A DNA stretch of 64,000 nucleotides from an uncultured Mediterraneibacter sp. (lineage in GTDB: Bacteria > Bacillota > Clostridia > Lachnospirales > Lachnospiraceae). The notes beneath the pieces were generated by a model. That model was not told the DNA's origin. It saw nothing but the letters and a program-made list of their open reading frames with translations, and searched no databases. The DNA lies in the NCBI GenBank assembly GCA_944381495.1, contig CALWLJ010000015.1:26916-90915 (forward strand), written 5' to 3'. How positions within the stretch are numbered: the first letter of the stretch is position 1; the number at the start of each line of letters is the position of its first letter. The position numbers were made by a program, and so were the translations under genes. Below are positions 55,901-63,684 of the stretch, piece after piece.

Positions 55901-57461
55901 TCTGGCACAGCTGATCTACGACTGTAAGAATGCGAATAAAAACGCAAGGATCTCTGTAAAGCTTGTGTCTGAGGCAGGCGTTGGAACGGTCGCAGCAGGT
56001 GTGGCAAAGGCAGGAGCGGGAGTTATCCTGATCTCCGGTTATGACGGAGGTACCGGAGCGGCTCCGAGAAGTTCCATCCAGAATGCAGGACTTCCGTGGG
56101 AGCTGGGACTTGCCGAGACACATCAGACCCTGATCCAGAACGGTCTTAGAGAGCGGGTACGCATCGAGACAGACGGAAAACTGATGAGCGGCCGGGACGT
56201 TGCCATTGCAGCGCTTCTGGGAGCCGAAGAGTTTGGTTTTGCTACGGCTCCGCTTGTTACCATGGGATGTGTCATGATGAGAGTCTGCAACCTGGATACA
56301 TGCCCGGTAGGTGTGGCAACACAGAATCCGGAACTGAGAAAGAGATTTACCGGAAAACCGGAATACGTGATCAACTTCATGCGTTTCATCGCAGAGGAAC
56401 TGAGAGAATATATGGCAGCCCTTGGCGTGCGCACGGTAGATGAACTGGTGGGACGCACGGATCTTCTAAAAGTAAAAGACGTGCCTACGTCAGATCGCGC
56501 GGCGGCACTGGATCTCAGCAGCGTACTCTATAATCCTTATGCAAAGGAGAAGAAGGGCAGAATCTTTGATCCGAAGAAAGTCTATGACTTTGAGCTGGGC
56601 AAGACGCTGGATGAAAGAGTGCTCATGAAACAGCTTCTTCCGGCTCTTGAGAAAGGCCAGAAGAGGAGCCTGGAAGTTGATGTGACCAACACGGACCGTA
56701 CGTTTGGAACCATCTTCGGCTCGGAGATCACCCGCAGATATCCGGACGGGCTGGAGGAAGATACTTTTGTGATCAAGTGTAAAGGCGCCGGCGGACAGAG
56801 CTTCGGAGCATTTATCCCGAGAGGACTGACCCTGGAACTGACTGGTGACAGCAACGACTACTTTGGAAAAGGTCTTTCCGGCGGAAAACTTGTTGTATGC
56901 CCGCCTAACGGAACCAGATTTAAATCTGATGAAAATATTATCATAGGAAACGTTGCCTTCTACGGAGCTACGAGCGGTAAGGCATTTATCGGAGGAGTGG
57001 CAGGAGAGAGATTCTGTGTGCGTAACTCCGGTGTCCGCGCGGTAGTAGAAGGCGTGGGAGACCATGGGTGCGAATATATGACAGGCGGCTGCGTTGTCGT
57101 GCTGGGCAAAGTGGGCAAGAACTTTGCTGCAGGTATGAGCGGCGGTATTGCTTATGTACTGGATACAGACAGTACCCTTTATAAGACAGTCAACAAAGCT
57201 ATGGTCAACATCGAGCGTGTAACAGATAAATATGATGTGCAGGAGCTCAAGGAGATGATTCAGGAGCATGTTGCATATACCAACTCAGAGGTTGGAAAGA
57301 AGATCCTGGATCATTTTGAAGAATATCTTCCGAAGTTCAAGAAGATCATTCCGGAGGACTATGAGAAGATGATGGCGGCAATCCTTCAGATGGAGGAAAA
57401 GGGCCTGAGCAGAGAAAAAGCACAGATCGAAGCATTCAACAAGATCAAAAACGGAAGATAG
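52929..57461 (+). CDS. gltB: Glutamate synthase large subunit
   Basis: 1510 residues. N-terminal class II amidotransferase with a short propeptide: the catalytic cysteine is Cys21 (EHDNCGIGA) and becomes the N-terminus after cleavage. A central domain, an FMN barrel (GGEDIERLDTNRC, SGYDGGTGAAPRSS), the 3Fe-4S cysteines in CVMMRVCNLDTCPVG, and the C-terminal glutamate synthase beta-helix (GGCVVVLGKVGKNFAAGMSGG) follow. Makes two glutamates from glutamine and 2-oxoglutarate. ATG 52929 (AAAGGAC upstream) is preferred; the frame extends 29 codons upstream, overlapping the leader. Two CodY boxes lie upstream. Confidence 0.98.
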   Translation: MRKEKTGPQGLYRESFEHDNCGIGAIVNIKGVKSHSTVAGALEIVEHLEHRAGKDAEGKTGDGVGILLQVSHRFFSKVCKPLGINIGGERDYGVGMFFLPQDELKRNQAKNIFEVIVKKEGLNFLGWREVPIHPEILGKTAVDCMPCIMQAFIERPKRVEKGLPFDRRLYVVRRIFEQSSDDTYVVSLSSRTIVYKGMFLVGQLRQFFGDLQDEDFESAIAMVHSRFSTNTAPSWQRAHPNRFIVHNGEINTIRGNADKMRAREETMEAGCLKGELHKVLPAINTSGSDSAMLDNALEFMVMSGMELPLAVMIAIPEPWVNNRSMSQNKKDFYQYYATMMEPWDGPASILFSDGDVMGAVLDRNGLRPSRYYITDDDNLILSSEVGVLDIDPSKILIKERLHPGKMLLVDTVAGRVIDDEELKEKYANEEPYGEWLDRNLIELKDLKIPNKDIPKYTKEECTRLQKAFGYTYEDVKTSILTMAKNGGEGIAAMGIDSPLAVLSQKHQPLFGYFKQLFAQVTNPPIDAIREEIVTSTTIYIGKDGNLLEKKEENCKMLRVNNPILTNTDLLKIKNMNVEGFKVAEIPITYYKNTSLEKAIEYLFIEVDRVIREGANILILTDRDVDEYHVAIPSLLAVSGLQQHLVRTKKRTSVAMILESGEPREVHHFATLLGYGACAINPYLAHESIRQLIESRLLHKDYYAAVDDYNSAIIHGIIKIASKMGISTIQSYQGAKIFEAIGLKEEFISRYFTDTVSRVGGIGIEEIAADYTAFHSEAFDPLGLEVDMTLDSVGRHEYKSGGEEHLYNPQTIHMLQQSTRRGDYQMFKEYTKMVDAEGEKINLRGQLDFNYPKKGIPLEEVESVDSIVTRFKTGAMSYGSISKEAHETLAIAMNTLHGKSNSGEGGEDIERLDTNRCSAIKQVASGRFGVTSRYLVSAQEIQIKMAQGAKPGEGGHLPGGKVYPWIAKTRHSTPGVSLISPPPHHDIYSIEDLAQLIYDCKNANKNARISVKLVSEAGVGTVAAGVAKAGAGVILISGYDGGTGAAPRSSIQNAGLPWELGLAETHQTLIQNGLRERVRIETDGKLMSGRDVAIAALLGAEEFGFATAPLVTMGCVMMRVCNLDTCPVGVATQNPELRKRFTGKPEYVINFMRFIAEELREYMAALGVRTVDELVGRTDLLKVKDVPTSDRAAALDLSSVLYNPYAKEKKGRIFDPKKVYDFELGKTLDERVLMKQLLPALEKGQKRSLEVDVTNTDRTFGTIFGSEITRRYPDGLEEDTFVIKCKGAGGQSFGAFIPRGLTLELTGDSNDYFGKGLSGGKLVVCPPNGTRFKSDENIIIGNVAFYGATSGKAFIGGVAGERFCVRNSGVRAVVEGVGDHGCEYMTGGCVVVLGKVGKNFAAGMSGGIAYVLDTDSTLYKTVNKAMVNIERVTDKYDVQELKEMIQEHVAYTNSEVGKKILDHFEEYLPKFKKIIPEDYEKMMAAILQMEEKGLSREKAQIEAFNKIKNGR

Positions 57462-57476
57462 GAGGCGCGAAAAGAG

Positions 57477-58976
57477 ATGGGAAAACCGACAGGATTTATG
57501 GATTATAAAAGACAGGACAAGACTGCGGAAAAACCGCAGGACAGGATCAGACATTTCAATGAATTCTATACGCCTCTTCCGAAGGATGAGCAGGAACTGC
57601 AGGGGGCTCGGTGCATGTCATGCGGCGTGCCGTTCTGCCAGTCCGGCCTGAACCTGATGGGAATGGCCAGCGGGTGCCCGCTGCACAATCTGGTGCCCGA
57701 GTGGAACGATCTGATCTATAATGGAAACTGGGAGGAAGCATATTATCGTCTGGTGAAGACAAACAACTTCCCGGAGTTCACCTCCCGTGTCTGCCCGGCG
57801 CTCTGTGAGAATGCCTGTACATGCGGGCTTAATCAGGAGCCGGTGGCAACGAAGAGCAACGAGTATGCCATCATCGAAAATGCCTATGAAATGGGCTATG
57901 CGAAAGCAAAGCCGCCGAAAGTAAGAACAGGGAAGAAGGTGGCTGTCATTGGTTCTGGCCCTTCCGGGCTTGCGGCTGCAGACCAGCTGAACCGGAGAGG
58001 ACATTCTGTGACTGTTTTCGAGAGAGAAGACAAGCCAGGTGGACTGCTCCGCTACGGAATCCCGAACATGAAGCTGGAGAAACAGTATATTGACCGCAAA
58101 ATCGCGGTCATGGAAGCGGAAGGTGTGGAGTTCCGCACCGGAGTCAATGTGGGAAAGGATGTGAAACCTGCGGAACTGCTCAAAGAGTACGACAGGGTGA
58201 TCCTGGCCTGCGGAGCTTCCAACCCGAGAGATATCAAGGCTCCGGGAAGAGACGCGCAGGGAATTTATTTTGCAGTAGATTTCCTGAAGTCTACTACAAA
58301 AGCACTCTGGGCCAATGATATGCAGCTGAAGGACGGCACTTATATCTCGGCAAAAGGAAAGCATGTGATCGTTATCGGAGGCGGTGATACAGGAAATGAC
58401 TGTGTAGGAACTGCCATCCGTCACGGCGCGAAATCAGTGCTCCAGCTGGAGATGATGCCAAAGGCTCCGGATGTGAGAGCAGAGAACAATCCATGGCCGG
58501 AGTGGCCGAAGGTCTGCAAGACAGACTACGGCCAGCAGGAGGCAATCGCGGTATTCGGCAGCGATCCCCGGGTCTACACCACCACGGTTAAGGAATTTGT
58601 CAAAGATAAAAAAGGCAAGCTTTGCAAAGCTGTCCTGGTGAAGCTGGAAAGCAAAAAGGATGAGAATACAGGACGCATGGTAATGGCGGAGATCCCTGGC
58701 AGTGAGTATACGGTGGATGCAGATATGGTGCTTATCGCCGCAGGATTCCTTGGCAGTGAGAGTTACGTGACCAAAGCATTCGGCGTGGAGGTAAATGGCA
58801 GGACAAATGTCCAGACTGAGCCTGGAAAATACGCTACAAATGTGAAGCATGTCTTTGTGGCAGGAGACATGCACAGGGGCCAGTCGCTGGTTGTATGGGC
58901 CATCCGGGAAGGTCGTGAGGCAGCACGTGAAGTAGATGAGAGCCTCATGGGATATACCAATCTGTCTGTACAGTAA
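57477..58976 (+). CDS. gltD: Glutamate synthase small subunit
   Basis: 499 residues. N-terminal cysteine clusters for two 4Fe-4S centres (CMSCGVPFCQ, CPLHN and CPALCENACTCG), FAD site AVIGSGPSGLAAADQL and NADPH site VIVIGGGDTGNDC, and the terminal FVAGDMHRGQSLVVWAIREGR. Passes electrons from NADPH to GltB. GGAGG precedes the ATG, 15 bases after gltB; last gene of the operon. Confidence 0.98.
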   Translation: MGKPTGFMDYKRQDKTAEKPQDRIRHFNEFYTPLPKDEQELQGARCMSCGVPFCQSGLNLMGMASGCPLHNLVPEWNDLIYNGNWEEAYYRLVKTNNFPEFTSRVCPALCENACTCGLNQEPVATKSNEYAIIENAYEMGYAKAKPPKVRTGKKVAVIGSGPSGLAAADQLNRRGHSVTVFEREDKPGGLLRYGIPNMKLEKQYIDRKIAVMEAEGVEFRTGVNVGKDVKPAELLKEYDRVILACGASNPRDIKAPGRDAQGIYFAVDFLKSTTKALWANDMQLKDGTYISAKGKHVIVIGGGDTGNDCVGTAIRHGAKSVLQLEMMPKAPDVRAENNPWPEWPKVCKTDYGQQEAIAVFGSDPRVYTTTVKEFVKDKKGKLCKAVLVKLESKKDENTGRMVMAEIPGSEYTVDADMVLIAAGFLGSESYVTKAFGVEVNGRTNVQTEPGKYATNVKHVFVAGDMHRGQSLVVWAIREGREAAREVDESLMGYTNLSVQ

Positions 58977-59070
58977 TTATGGAATTAATATGCCGGCATC
59001 GGTATAAATAGTCATAATGAAAGCTTGGGACGGATAACGGAACAAAATGAAATCCGTGATAATTATAAGA

Positions 59071-59104
59071 AACAGTTCAGTCTGCGGGCTGGACTGTTTT
59101 TTTG
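59071..59104 (+). terminator. gltBD terminator
   Basis: AACAGTTC...GGACTGTT (8 bp, one G-U) followed by TTTTT. First element of a 482-base gap before the NlpC/P60 gene. Confidence 0.8.
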
Positions 59105-59244
59105 TGAGGGACCTGAAGAGCGGTAACACCAAAAATGCGTACAAAAAGTGATGCTCATATGGCAGCGAAATAGTTGGTATGTGACCACAGCAATGTATAG
59201 TTAAATGAATTTAAGAAAAATGTTACAAAAATATTAAAAATATA

Positions 59245-59273
59245 TTGAAATTACTTCGGTTTTTTATTATAAT
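59245..59273 (+). promoter_or_regulatory. Promoter of the NlpC/P60 gene
   Basis: TTGAAA (59245-59250), 17 bases, perfect TATAAT (59268-59273). It implies a 5' leader of about 180 bases. Confidence 0.75.
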
Positions 59274-59340
59274 CTATTACGTGATTTGATAATATGATAA
59301 ACGTGTCCGTATATATTGTGCTTTTTTAGAAACAGTATTG

Positions 59341-59458
59341 AAAAAGGATGACGAATCCTGTATTATTGTGCATATATGCGGGGAGAGCAGGGATTCAGAA
59401 TATATTTCGTCGGCTTCGGCTGATATGGATCCCGAATAATATAAGGATTGGTGGAAAA
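59341..59458 (+). promoter_or_regulatory. Structured 5' leader of the NlpC/P60 gene
   Basis: Two mutually exclusive stems share GGGATTC (59390-59396): upstream GAATCCTG (59353-59360) pairs with CAGGGATTC, and downstream GGATCCC (59427-59433) pairs with GGGATTC. The second alternative encloses a hairpin with a C(UUCG)G tetraloop (about 59409-59424). Such competing stems are typical of RNA switches. It does not match the c-di-AMP (ydaO) consensus that precedes many cell-wall hydrolase genes. Confidence 0.4.
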
Positions 59459-60616
59459 ATGAAATTTAAAAAGTTTTGGGGTTTGTTTTTGACAGCAGCG
59501 CTTACTTTTTCACTGGCAGTAACTCCTGTTATGGCCGATGAAGTAAGTGATCTGCAGGACAAGGTAAACGATCTGAAAGATCAGAAGGAACAGGTTCAGG
59601 GAGAAGTCAACAGTCTGCAGACAGAGCTGGAAACAATCATGACCAGACTTTCGGAGCTGGAGAATGACCTGATTGAAACCGGTGAGGAGATCACGGAGAC
59701 TCAGGAAGATCTGGAACAGGCACAGGAAGAAGAAAAGCAGCAGTACGAAGCTATGAAACTGCGAATCAAATATATGTATGAGGCTGGAAGTGGTTCTGCA
59801 ACTGTGGAGAAGGTTCTTACCTCTGGCGATATGACCAGCGTTCTGACACAGGCTGAATATTCAGAGCAGGTACATAGCTATGACCGTGAGAAACTGGAAG
59901 AATATGCGGCTACTGTTAAAAAGGTGGAAGAGCTTAAGACATCTCTGGAAGAAAAGCAGGATCAGCTGGAAGCATCTCAGACTGAATTTGAAGAAAAGCA
60001 GGATGAGCTGAATACAACAATAAGCGAGAAGAGCAGTGAGATTGATAATCTGGATGTGCAGATAGAAGAAGCTGCGAAGAAAGCAGAGGAAGCTGCAAGA
60101 AAGAAGGCTGAAGAAGAGGCCAGAAAGAAAGCAGCGGAAGAAGCTGCAAGAAAAGCGGCACAGGAGGAAGCTGCAAGACGGCAGAATGCTGCATCAAACA
60201 GCAGTTCTGATGATGAGGAAAAGGAAAGCAGCGGAAGCAACAGTGGAAGCAGCAGCGGAAGCGGACAGACCTATGTTCCGGATTACAACCAGAGCAAAGG
60301 AGAAATCATTGTTAATGCCGCGTATTCACAGCTTGGAGTACCATATGTATGGGGCGGTTCCACACCGTATGTAGGTCTTGACTGTTCCGGTCTTGTACAG
60401 TGGTGTTACAGGCAGGCAGGTATTTCAATTCCAAGGACAAGCGGTGCGATCATGTCGAGCGGTACGATCGTAAGTAATCCGCAGCCCGGTGACATCTGCT
60501 GGAAACCAGGACATGTTGCTATCTATATCGGAAATGGTAAAATGATCGAGGCACCTCATACAGGAGCGGTCGTAAGAGTCGCAAATGTGAGGGTTACATA
60601 TTATATCAGATATTAG
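59459..60616 (+). CDS. Secreted coiled-coil NlpC/P60 peptidoglycan endopeptidase
   Basis: 385 residues from ATG 59459, which directly gives a signal peptide (MKFKKFWGLFLTAALTFS, cleavage after VMA). A long coiled coil (about 27-210), an Ala/Lys/Glu-rich stretch (EEAARKKAEEEARKKAAEEA), a Ser/Gly linker and a C-terminal NlpC/P60 domain follow. Catalytic residues are Cys309 in GLDCSGLV and His352 in GHVAIYIGNG. The architecture is that of CwlO/PcsB-type D,L-endopeptidases, in which the coiled coil interacts with an FtsEX-like activator. An in-frame extension to 59348 has no ribosome-binding site and overlaps the structured leader. Confidence 0.92.
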   Translation: MKFKKFWGLFLTAALTFSLAVTPVMADEVSDLQDKVNDLKDQKEQVQGEVNSLQTELETIMTRLSELENDLIETGEEITETQEDLEQAQEEEKQQYEAMKLRIKYMYEAGSGSATVEKVLTSGDMTSVLTQAEYSEQVHSYDREKLEEYAATVKKVEELKTSLEEKQDQLEASQTEFEEKQDELNTTISEKSSEIDNLDVQIEEAAKKAEEAARKKAEEEARKKAAEEAARKAAQEEAARRQNAASNSSSDDEEKESSGSNSGSSSGSGQTYVPDYNQSKGEIIVNAAYSQLGVPYVWGGSTPYVGLDCSGLVQWCYRQAGISIPRTSGAIMSSGTIVSNPQPGDICWKPGHVAIYIGNGKMIEAPHTGAVVRVANVRVTYYIRY

Positions 60617-60627
60617 TCAGAATACAG

Positions 60628-60664
60628 ACAAGCCGATGCGGAAAACTGCATCGGCTTGTTTTAT
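60628..60664 (+). terminator. Terminator after the NlpC/P60 gene
   Basis: ACAAGCCGATGC-GGAAAACT-GCATCGGCTTGT, a perfect 12-bp stem, then TTTTA. Confidence 0.88.
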
Positions 60665-60743
60665 GTACAGGCAATGAAATTGTGGATACAGGACCGGCTA
60701 AAGACGGCATTGTTGTAGTATGTGATCAGAAAAACAATAATGA

Positions 60744-61112
60744 TTATTTTGCAGGAACGATTTCCAGCCAGTAGCCGTCCGGATCTGATATAAAATAAAT
60801 CCCCATGGAAGGATTTTCAAAACAGATGCATCCCATTTCTTCATGTTTCTTGTGAGCAGCTTCAAAATCATCTACAGTAAAAGCAAGATGGATCTCATTG
60901 TCACCCAGATTATATGGACGGTCCATATCCCTCAGCCATGTGAGCTCCAGCTGGTGAGGCGTTACACCGTCTCCCAGATAAACCAGTGTAAAACTGCCGT
61001 CTTCTGCATTTTTTGTACTAGTGACCGTAAGGCCGAGGGCTTCTTTATAAAAAGCCAGTGACTTTTCCAGGTCATAAACATTCAGATTATTGTGGGCAAA
61101 AGTAAATTTCAT
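60744..61112 (-). CDS. VOC (glyoxalase/bleomycin-resistance fold) protein
   Basis: 122 residues with two beta-alpha-beta-beta-beta modules. The start KFTFAHNNLNVYDLEKSLAFYKEALGLT and the end GIYFISDPDGYWLEIVPAK are family-typical; metal ligands would be His6 region, Glu57 (HQLELTW) and Glu at the end (WLEIV). It resembles lactoylglutathione lyase but the substrate is not assignable. GGAGGAAG precedes ATG 61112. Single gene on the minus strand. Confidence 0.9.
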   Translation of the reverse strand: MKFTFAHNNLNVYDLEKSLAFYKEALGLTVTSTKNAEDGSFTLVYLGDGVTPHQLELTWLRDMDRPYNLGDNEIHLAFTVDDFEAAHKKHEEMGCICFENPSMGIYFISDPDGYWLEIVPAK

Positions 61113-61448
61113 GAGTACTTCCTCCGTTTATTAATAGTGTTATTACGGTCTTTCTTATTTGTTGAGCTTCTTTTCTGACAGGTGTCAAAAAGAAGCGTGT
61201 CTGATAGAGATGATGACTGATTCTTCTGAGATACAATTCTGTCAGAATGAACTATAATATAAAGACCTTATATACAGCATAACAGAAGCAAAAACCTGTT
61301 GCAATCAAAACATTTCTGTGATATACTACACACGTTGCAAAAAAACACGTATGCGGATATTTTTGAAGGTGCCTAAGCCGGCAGTGCCGGACGGTCTCAA
61401 AAGAGGATGAAGCATGCGGAAGTAAAAAACCAAATGGAGGAAAGAAAC

Positions 61449-62210
61449 ATGAGTGTTATTTCAATGAAACAGCTTCTCGAAGCAGGTGTTCACTTTGGAC
61501 ATCAGACAAGAAGATGGAACCCGAAAATGGCTCCGTACATCTACACGGAGAGAAATGGTATCTACATCATCGACCTGCAGAAATCTGTAGGAATGGTTGA
61601 TGACGCATATAAAGCAGTATCTGACATTGCTGCTGACGGCGGCACGATCCTTTTCGTTGGAACAAAGAAGCAGGCTCAGGATGCAATCAAGACTGAGGCA
61701 GAGCGCTGCGGTATGTTCTATGTTAACGAGAGATGGCTGGGCGGTATGCTCACAAACTTTAAGACGATCCAGAGCCGTGTAAAACGTCTGAAAGAGATCG
61801 AGGCTATGTCAGAAGACGGAACATTTGATGTTCTGCCGAAGAAAGAAGTTATCGCTCTGAAAAAAGAGTGGGCTAAGCTGGAGAAGAACCTTGGCGGAAT
61901 CAAAGAGATGAAGAGACTGCCGGATGCAATCTTCGTAGTAGATCCGAAGAAGGAGAGAATCTGTGTTCAGGAAGCACATGCTCTTGGAATCACTCTGATC
62001 GGTATCTGCGATACAAACTGCGATCCGGAAGAGCTGGATTATGTAATTCCGGGTAACGATGACGCTATCAGAGCTGTCAAGCTGATCGTTTCCAAGATGG
62101 CAGACGCTGTTATCGAGGCGAATCAGGGCGCGACAGGCGAAGAAGAATATTACGATGAGGCAGCTGAAGAAGTAGAAGCAGCAGAAGCTGAAGAGGCTGT
62201 AGAAGAGTAA
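61449..62210 (+). CDS. rpsB: 30S ribosomal protein S2
   Basis: 253 residues from ATG 61449 behind GGAGGAAAG; the frame extends 14 codons upstream without support. Start [36 protein letters not shown] and [12 protein letters not shown] are conserved. The acidic C-terminal tail ([14 protein letters not shown]) is common in clostridia. The leader contains a CCGGC-AGT-GCCGG hairpin (about 61380-61392) where autoregulation could occur. Confidence 0.99.
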   Translation: MSVISMKQLLEAGVHFGHQTRRWNPKMAPYIYTERNGIYIIDLQKSVGMVDDAYKAVSDIAADGGTILFVGTKKQAQDAIKTEAERCGMFYVNERWLGGMLTNFKTIQSRVKRLKEIEAMSEDGTFDVLPKKEVIALKKEWAKLEKNLGGIKEMKRLPDAIFVVDPKKERICVQEAHALGITLIGICDTNCDPEELDYVIPGNDDAIRAVKLIVSKMADAVIEANQGATGEEEYYDEAAEEVEAAEAEEAVEE

Positions 62211-62223
62211 GAGCCGGACAGAG

Positions 62224-62263
62224 ATGCTTCAGCCTGTAGTATAACAGGTTGAAGCATTTTTTG
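62224..62263 (+). terminator. Terminator between rpsB and tsf
   Basis: ATGCTTCAGCCTGT, loop, ACAGGTTGAAGCAT (14 bp, one G-U) and TTTTTT. A full intrinsic terminator inside the operon that tsf transcripts must read through. Confidence 0.85.
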
Positions 62264-62300
62264 AAGAAGCAAGCTAATATCTGAAATGGAGGAATTTATC

Positions 62301-63224
62301 ATGGCAATCACAGCGGGAATGGTAAAAGAATTAAGAGAAATGACAGGCGCAGGAATGATGGACTGCAAGAAAGCTCTCAACGAGACAAACGGAGATATGG
62401 ATGCAGCCGTTGAGTACCTGAGAAAGAACGGACAGGCTAAGGCTGAGAAGAAAGCCGGTAGAATTGCAGCAGAGGGTATCGTTAAGACTGTTGTCAGAGA
62501 TGACAAAGTTGCAGCTATCGTAGAGGTTAACTCTGAGACAGACTTCGTTGCAAAGAACGATGAGTTCCAGGGATTTGTAGAGGCTGTTGTAAATCAGGTT
62601 GCTGACAACGATCCGGCTGATATGGATGCTTTCATGGCTGAGCCGTGGGCAGCAGACACTTCCAAGACTGTAAAGGATGCTCTCGTAGAGAAGATCGCAG
62701 TTATCGGAGAGAACCTGAACATCAGAAGATTTGAAAGAGTAGTAGCTGAGAACGGATGCGTTGTTTCCTACATTCACGGCGGCGGACGTATCGGTGTTCT
62801 TGTAGTGGCTGATACAGATGTTGTGAACGACGAGATCAAGACATGCCTGAAGAACGTAGCTATGCAGGTAGCAGCTATGTCTCCGAAGTATGTATCCCGT
62901 GACGAAGTTTCTCAGGAGTTCCTTGATCATGAGAAAGAGATCCTTCTCGCTCAGGCTAAGAAAGAGAATCCGGAGAAGCCGGACAACATCATCGAGAAGA
63001 TGATCATCGGACGTCTCAACAAAGAGATGAAAGAGTACTGCCTGCTTGATCAGGTATATGTACAGGACAGCGACCTGACAGTTGCAAAATATGTAGATAA
63101 GGTTGCAAAAGAGAATAATGCAAATGTAACAGTTAAGAAGTTCGTACGCTTCGAGACAGGCGAAGGAATCGAGAAGAAAGAAGAGAACTTTGCTGAGGAA
63201 GTTGCAAAACAGATGAATATGTAA
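62301..63224 (+). CDS. tsf: Elongation factor Ts
   Basis: 307 residues from ATG 62301 behind GGAGG. The N-terminal UBA-like module (MVKELREMTGAGMMDCKKALNETNG) and the core (VEVNSETDFVAKNDEF) are conserved. Recycles EF-Tu-GDP. Normally pyrH and frr follow in Firmicutes; here a terminator and an unusual non-coding region come next. Confidence 0.99.
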   Translation: MAITAGMVKELREMTGAGMMDCKKALNETNGDMDAAVEYLRKNGQAKAEKKAGRIAAEGIVKTVVRDDKVAAIVEVNSETDFVAKNDEFQGFVEAVVNQVADNDPADMDAFMAEPWAADTSKTVKDALVEKIAVIGENLNIRRFERVVAENGCVVSYIHGGGRIGVLVVADTDVVNDEIKTCLKNVAMQVAAMSPKYVSRDEVSQEFLDHEKEILLAQAKKENPEKPDNIIEKMIIGRLNKEMKEYCLLDQVYVQDSDLTVAKYVDKVAKENNANVTVKKFVRFETGEGIEKKEENFAEEVAKQMNM

Positions 63225-63247
63225 TTTCATAGACCGTAAGGTGCTTA

Positions 63248-63293
63248 AAGCCCTTGAAAATCCCGAAAAACGGGCGTTTTCAAGGGCTTTTTT
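63248..63293 (+). terminator. tsf terminator
   Basis: AAAGCCCTTGAAAA...TTTTCAAGGGCTTT with an inner CCCG/CGGG stem and TTTTTT. Its T-run is part of a 15-bp sequence repeated at 63622-63636. Confidence 0.92.
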
Positions 63294-63299
63294 GCGTTC
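63285..63299 (+). repeat. 15-bp direct repeat, left copy (att-like)
   Basis: GGCTTTTTTGCGTTC, identical to 63622-63636. The left copy is the end of the tsf terminator and the following bases. The arrangement resembles left and right attachment sites of an inserted segment of about 337 bases. Confidence 0.6.
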
Positions 63300-63317
63300 C
63301 GGAGCGAATCCGTAAAG

Positions 63318-63331
63318 TATCATAAATTATC
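63318..63331 (+). repeat. 14-bp direct repeat, left copy
   Basis: TATCATAAATTATC; the partner TATCATAAGTTATC at 63517-63530 differs at one base. The pair encloses the TTGGGGGA cluster. Confidence 0.7.
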
Positions 63332-63340
63332 GTATTTTAC

Positions 63341-63514
63341 GGGTAAATTTGGGGGATTTTTGGGGGAAGAGTTGGGGGAAAGCTATCCCCCAAATGCCAT
63401 GTGAAACTTCGCCTCTTTCTTCTGAAATGAACAGGAGAAGTTTGCGTGCCGTTTCTTTTTGGGGGATAACGCTATCCCCCAAATTTGAACGTGAGTTAAT
63501 GTATCTTCCCCCAA
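63341..63514. repeat. Cluster of seven TTGGGGGA octamers with a G-quadruplex motif
   Basis: Plus-strand copies begin at 63349, 63360, 63372 and 63459; reverse copies TCCCCCAA begin at 63386, 63475 and 63507. Neighbouring opposite copies form hairpins (63458-63468 with 63473-63483, perfect 11 bp; 63372-63379 with 63386-63393). GGG at 63341 and the first three G5 tracts are separated by 7, 6 and 7 bases, meeting the usual G-quadruplex rule. No convincing gene covers the region. Confidence 0.75.
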
Positions 63515-63516
63515 AT

Positions 63517-63530
63517 TATCATAAGTTATC
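63517..63530 (+). repeat. 14-bp direct repeat, right copy
   Basis: TATCATAAGTTATC, 13 of 14 identical to 63318-63331, directly abutting the last octamer. Confidence 0.7.
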
Positions 63531-63584
63531 AGCAAAAGAAACAGGCAAACTCTGTTTATGAATAAGTGAATATGGATAGATTAT

Positions 63585-63632
63585 GCAAAAGGCCGTTTGT
63601 TCTTTATAGTAGAGAGCAGGCGGCTTTTTTGC
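63585..63632 (+). terminator. Hairpin with T-run before the last gene
   Basis: GCAAAAGGCCG and CGGCTTTTTTGC enclose a 25-base loop, with the T-run inside the right arm. It contains most of the right 15-bp repeat. Confidence 0.55.
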
Positions 63633-63636
63633 GTTC
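63622..63636 (+). repeat. 15-bp direct repeat, right copy (att-like)
   Basis: GGCTTTTTTGCGTTC, identical to 63285-63299 at the tsf terminator. Confidence 0.6.
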
Positions 63637-63684
63637 TATAAATATATGGCTTTTGTCAGATTTAAAGAAAGAGAGGAAATGTCA

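Noticed and set aside
59280-59458. c-di-AMP (ydaO) riboswitch before the NlpC/P60 gene
   Set aside because: The conserved ydaO segments are not found; the leader is kept as an unassigned structured element.
63349-63561. Frame of 70 codons in the repeat region after tsf
   Set aside because: Its composition comes from the TTGGGGGA repeats; there is no ribosome-binding site and no family.
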